Below are positions 14,743 through 17,497 of a stretch of DNA of 17,497 nt, in pieces. The position numbers and the translations under genes were made by a program. Position 1 is the stretch's first letter; each line of letters opens with the position of its first letter. This DNA comes from CBCXVS01 sp965178525 (lineage in GTDB: Bacteria; Tectomicrobia; Entotheonellia; Entotheonellales; Entotheonellaceae): assembly GCA_965178525.1 (NCBI GenBank), contig CBCXVS010000158.1, positions 1 through 17,497 on the forward strand. Reading direction: 5' to 3'. Below the pieces are notes generated by a model. The model was not told the origin of the DNA, ran no database searches, and saw nothing but the letters and a program-made list of their open reading frames with translations.

Positions 14743-16194
14743 ATGGTCGCCAGTCACGCCAGTCGTTCCGCTGAAATCCGGGCCAAATTAACCCATCCCA
14801 TCATCGATTCCGACGGTCATATTATTGAAATTCTGCCCGTGTTGCTCGACTTTGTGAAACAAGTCGGGGGTGCCGATATGGTCGAGACGTTTGAGACCCT
14901 GGCGCAACGCCGCCGGGCGTATGAAATGTCACTCGACGAACTCCGTCATACGCGGGAGACGGTGAGCACCTGGTGGCTCACCCCGACGCGGAATACCTTG
15001 GATCGCGCCACCGCCTCACTGCCACGATTGCTGACCGAGCGCATGGATGAACTCGGCCTCGACTTTTGTGTGCTCTTTCCGACCACCGGCCTGGGCTTCC
15101 CGGGCTTGGCAGAAGACGAGTTGCGCCACGTCGCGTGCCGCTCGCTCAACTTGTATGTTAAAGAGATCTACGGCCCCTATGCGCATCGCATGACGCCAGC
15201 GGCGACGATTCCGATGCACACGCCGCAGGAAGCCATCGCGGAGCTGGAATTTGCCGTACAGGAACTGGGGTTGAAAGCGTCGATGATTGCGAGTTACGTG
15301 CGCCGCCCGATACCGGCTGTGCAACAGCAATTTCCGGATCTGCCGGCCCCGCACGGCACCTGGATCGATGGGTTTGGCGCCGATAGTGCATACGATTACG
15401 ACCCGTTTTGGGCCAAATGCATTGAGCTGGGCGTGCCACCCGCTTGCCATTCCGCTGGGTTTGGGTTTTCCACCAACTCCGCCAGTACGTTCTTCATGCA
15501 GAATCATCTGGGCCATTTTGCCGCGGCGGCCATGGTCTTGTGCAAATCGTTGTTCTTCGGTGGCGTCACCCATCGCTTTCCGGCGCTTCGCGTGGCGTTG
15601 TTGGAATGTGGTGCAGGATGGGGGGCAGACTTGTATGCCGGCATCATCGAGCGCTGGGAAAAACGCAATGTGACGGCGTTACGGAACGTCGATCCGGCGG
15701 CGCTGGACGTCGATGCCCTGATGGACCTGTACGTCCGATACGGCGATGCCCGTGTGGAAGAAAAACTCGACGCGATTCGCGCCGCCCTGCCGAAGACGAC
15801 GTTCGGACTCGATAATCAGCCGGCCCAAGTCGATGACTTTGCCTTGGCCGGTATTCAACGCAAAGAGGATATCCGCGACCGCTTTGTGCCCAACTTTTTC
15901 TTCGGTTGCGAGGCGGACGATGCCATGAACCCGGTCGCATTCAACGCCAAGCTCAATCCCTTCGGGGCTCGGCTCGGCGCCATGCTGAGTTCCGATATCG
16001 GGCATTGGGATGTGGCCGACATGCGGGATGTCGTCGAGGAAGCCTACGAGATGGTGGAAAAGGGATTAATGACGGACGAGGACTTCTGTGACTTCACCTT
16101 TGGCAATCCGGTCCGGCTGTTTGCCGGTATGAACCCGGATTTTTTCAAAGGTACCGCCATCGAGTCGGAGGTGGCGAAGCGGGTCGCGCCATGA
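14743..16194 (+). CDS. Amidohydrolase family 2 (Amidohydro_2) metal-dependent hydrolase
   Basis: A 483-residue TIM-barrel hydrolase or decarboxylase of the ACMSD-like group. Start 14743 is chosen because GGGGAGAG lies five bases upstream; the frame is open to 14692 without support. The N-terminus has the family opening IIDSDGHIIE (20-29), in which Asp24 and His26 replace the usual HxH metal pair, as is common in this subgroup. Further on are HRMTPAATIPM and the HSAGFGFSTNSA and HLGHF histidine stretches in the middle. Near the C-terminus SSDIGHWDVADM holds the conserved barrel-end Asp, followed by the usual helical end (FTFGNPVRLFAGMNPDFFKG). The substrate is unknown. It stands alone, with probably its own promoter, and appears intact. 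Confidence 0.85.
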   Translation: MVASHASRSAEIRAKLTHPIIDSDGHIIEILPVLLDFVKQVGGADMVETFETLAQRRRAYEMSLDELRHTRETVSTWWLTPTRNTLDRATASLPRLLTERMDELGLDFCVLFPTTGLGFPGLAEDELRHVACRSLNLYVKEIYGPYAHRMTPAATIPMHTPQEAIAELEFAVQELGLKASMIASYVRRPIPAVQQQFPDLPAPHGTWIDGFGADSAYDYDPFWAKCIELGVPPACHSAGFGFSTNSASTFFMQNHLGHFAAAAMVLCKSLFFGGVTHRFPALRVALLECGAGWGADLYAGIIERWEKRNVTALRNVDPAALDVDALMDLYVRYGDARVEEKLDAIRAALPKTTFGLDNQPAQVDDFALAGIQRKEDIRDRFVPNFFFGCEADDAMNPVAFNAKLNPFGARLGAMLSSDIGHWDVADMRDVVEEAYEMVEKGLMTDEDFCDFTFGNPVRLFAGMNPDFFKGTAIESEVAKRVAP

Positions 16195-16228
16195 GAGGGT
16201 TTTCACCTCACTGTTGCAATGGGCGGGC

Positions 16229-16281
16229 AGGCTCACTAGACTACACTGCTTAGAATCATGAAGCCCATAGACAGTGAGCCT
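16229..16281. repeat. Inverted repeat AGGCTCACT / AGTGAGCCT
   Basis: Perfect 9-bp arms at 16229-16237 and 16273-16281, separated by 35 bases, between the amidohydrolase stop and the next gene pair. It could be an operator, a loose terminator hairpin or a chance match. Confidence 0.35.
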
Positions 16282-16409
16282 CAATCAAACCACACAAGAT
16301 TCGGACACTCGACTCCCGGAACATGCCAGAACGCACGCTTGTGCGCTGATGTCTGTATGCCAATCTTGTGTGGACCGATTGAGAGCGCTGCAAGCTATTG
16401 ATTTAATAG

Positions 16410-16907
16410 TTGAGCGGACCGCCTCCTGTCCTGGAGCGGATACGAAAGCATATGACGACTCTGGCGCGACACCTCAACAAGCGGTTTGGTTACACCTGCC
16501 AGACATGGTTGGCAATAGATATAGCCAATAGGCATTTTTTCGGTGAACATCGGGTATGGTTCGCTACCACCAGAAATCCCCGGCATAACGGTTCCTCGTC
16601 CAACCCGATGGCCCTTTATCAAGAGTTGGATGACATTGTTGACACCAATGACCACAACCACAGTCGTATAGAACAATTACGTAGAAGGATGGCGAACTGG
16701 ATAGCAGGCTCAAATCTATTACCAAGAGACATAGCAGATCTCCAGGATGAGATTAGGCTAGCGCCAGTTGCTTCGTTCCGGCCACAATTATGGCGTATCG
16801 AGTTGATGAACATCCACATATTAAGACTGATCAACCTAGGACAATTCCCTGATGAGTACCAAATCCGGGACCTGAGACGGCCCGAATTCGAGGTGATCGT
16901 AGCATGA
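16410..16907 (+). CDS. Unknown protein, first gene of an ATGA-coupled pair
   Basis: The 165-codon frame opens at TTG 16410, directly after an in-frame stop; the ATG at 16452 (MTTLARHLNKRFGYTCQTW, 151 residues) is an alternative start with only a weak GAAAG upstream. I do not recognise a family. The protein is polar, with a central helix (MALYQELDDIVDTNDHNHSR) and a C-terminal part, FRPQLWRIELMNIHILRLIN followed by a strand-rich end (RRPEFEVIVA). There is no signal peptide or TM segment. Its TGA overlaps the next gene's ATG (16904-16907), implying coupled translation and a shared role. The DNA here is visibly richer in A+T than the preceding metabolic genes, which hints at horizontal acquisition. 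Confidence 0.6.
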   Translation: MSGPPPVLERIRKHMTTLARHLNKRFGYTCQTWLAIDIANRHFFGEHRVWFATTRNPRHNGSSSNPMALYQELDDIVDTNDHNHSRIEQLRRRMANWIAGSNLLPRDIADLQDEIRLAPVASFRPQLWRIELMNIHILRLINLGQFPDEYQIRDLRRPEFEVIVA

Positions 16908-17497
16908 ACCCTGAAGAGATCCATCTCCTTGGTCTCATTGGCTTAAGAGCCCTCGCCGAGTTTGATCCAGCTGAATATAGACGTAGTACAGACTTGTCAA
17001 TGGGGGACTTGGAGAGCAAAATCGAGTCGATTCTGCGTGAGAAGAGTATCGTGCACTCTGAATGTCAGGAACTATACGATAAACTCATGGAGGCGAGAAG
17101 AATAGTTGAGACGCCTCTTGAGCTGACATTCTTGCTTCAGCAAATCTACGCCTCTACTTTAAGTAGAGTCCAATATCTCGCCCTACAATGGAATAGACAG
17201 CGCACGACCGAAAGAAGGGCGAACGATATGCAAGAACTTGCGGTCTCCGATATTGGACCTGGGCTAGAATATGGCGACAGCGAAAAGGACGAATTAGTTA
17301 GACTAAGCGCCATGCAGCTGTTGAAACACCTCCGTGAATACTCGCACACGTTTCGGCGGCGTCTAGGGGATATTGAGGTTGACTGCATTCTGGAGCCACA
17401 TTCCCCGAGGCTGCCACTCGTATTAATAGAGTTGTTCCTCAATAGCATAAGATCAGGTTCCCTAGCCCAGCCCAGATGCCCACCGAATCATCCTCAA
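16904..17497 (+). CDS. Partial protein with probable GHKL-type (histidine-kinase-like) ATPase domain, cut by window end
   Basis: The frame starts at ATG 16904, overlapping the previous stop as ATGA, and is open for 198 codons to the last base of the window. The N-terminal ~150 residues are helical and charged, with a probable coiled-coil or dimerisation stretch (residues 33-70). Residues 154-185 read GDIEVDCILEPHSPRLPLVL, then IELFLNSIRSG, which looks like the strand and N-box (ExxxN: Glu176, Asn180) at the start of a HATPase_c domain; the G-boxes would lie outside the window. A sensor kinase, a MutL/Hsp90-like ATPase or a GHKL ATPase of a conflict system are all open. The gene is real by frame and coupling; the domain call is tentative. 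Confidence 0.65.
   Translation, partial: MNPEEIHLLGLIGLRALAEFDPAEYRRSTDLSMGDLESKIESILREKSIVHSECQELYDKLMEARRIVETPLELTFLLQQIYASTLSRVQYLALQWNRQRTTERRANDMQELAVSDIGPGLEYGDSEKDELVRLSAMQLLKHLREYSHTFRRRLGDIEVDCILEPHSPRLPLVLIELFLNSIRSGSLAQPRCPPNHPQ

Noticed and set aside
16274..16531. 85-codon GTG ORF overlapping the start of the unknown gene at 16410
   Set aside because: No ribosome-binding site, odd composition, and conflict with the better-supported coupled pair.
1..17497. CRISPR arrays, tRNA or rRNA genes
   Set aside because: No regularly spaced direct repeats and no cloverleaf or rRNA-like sequence was seen on either strand by eye.

Overview
The window looks like chromosomal DNA of a large-genome, moderately GC-rich Gram-negative bacterium. 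A two-partner-secretion (FHA-type) exoprotein with the TPS domain implies an outer membrane. The mix of FHA-type protein, amidohydrolases, StaR-like TPR protein and abundant gene debris is reminiscent of Tectomicrobia/'Candidatus Entotheonella' or a similar environmental or sponge-associated lineage. That placement is a guess: there is no rRNA or other phylogenetic marker here. I see no tRNA, rRNA or CRISPR array.

Layout. 1-359: no convincing gene, one terminator-like hairpin. 360-4498 (+): two exported proteins, a beta-propeller with a cysteine-rich tail and an FHA/TPS beta-helix exoprotein. 4238-6362 (-): formate-tetrahydrofolate ligase (fhs), a short amidase-like remnant tightly downstream of it, and the 5' fragment of a cysteine hydrolase (isochorismatase family) that lies antisense inside the 3' end of the FHA gene. 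6648-8699 (+): alpha/beta hydrolase with an internal amber codon, then an MFS transporter. 8754-12366 (+): a small unknown ORF, a TPR protein, a coiled-coil/TM protein with an internal ochre codon, and a dihydropyrimidinase-like amidohydrolase. 12377-13021 (-): orphan PD-(D/E)XK nuclease-like protein. 13183-14488 (+): a truncated Gfo/Idh/MocA oxidoreductase cut off at a cluster of hairpins, a two-TM PLD-like protein with an internal amber codon, and a 59-residue membrane microprotein. 14743-16194 (+): amidohydrolase-2 family protein. 16410-17497 (+): an A+T-richer pair of genes overlapping by ATGA; the second, apparently with a GHKL-type ATPase N-box, runs off the window.

The most striking property is the number of broken genes. 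Three reading frames (6648-7397, 10482-10871, 13374-14297) each contain one in-frame stop, with obviously continuous coding on both sides, and each stop is one C-to-T change from a glutamine codon. In addition an oxidoreductase and a cysteine hydrolase survive only as 5' fragments, and an amidase-like ORF may be a third such remnant. The FHA reading frame appears to have acquired its last ~90 residues by running antisense through the cysteine-hydrolase fragment, right next to a 22-bp perfect palindrome. Genome decay, local rearrangement, or amplification/sequence artefact are the competing explanations; stop-codon recoding is possible but less likely because normal genes here end in TAG, TAA and TGA.

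Functionally the intact genes are loosely themed on hydrolysis of amides/cyclic imides (dihydropyrimidinase-like, amidohydrolase-2, remnants of cysteine hydrolase and possibly amidase), C1-folate metabolism (fhs), export and surface proteins, and one transporter. No single pathway is evident. The best candidates for an undescribed system are the ATGA-coupled pair at the right edge and the PLD-like membrane protein plus microprotein cassette.
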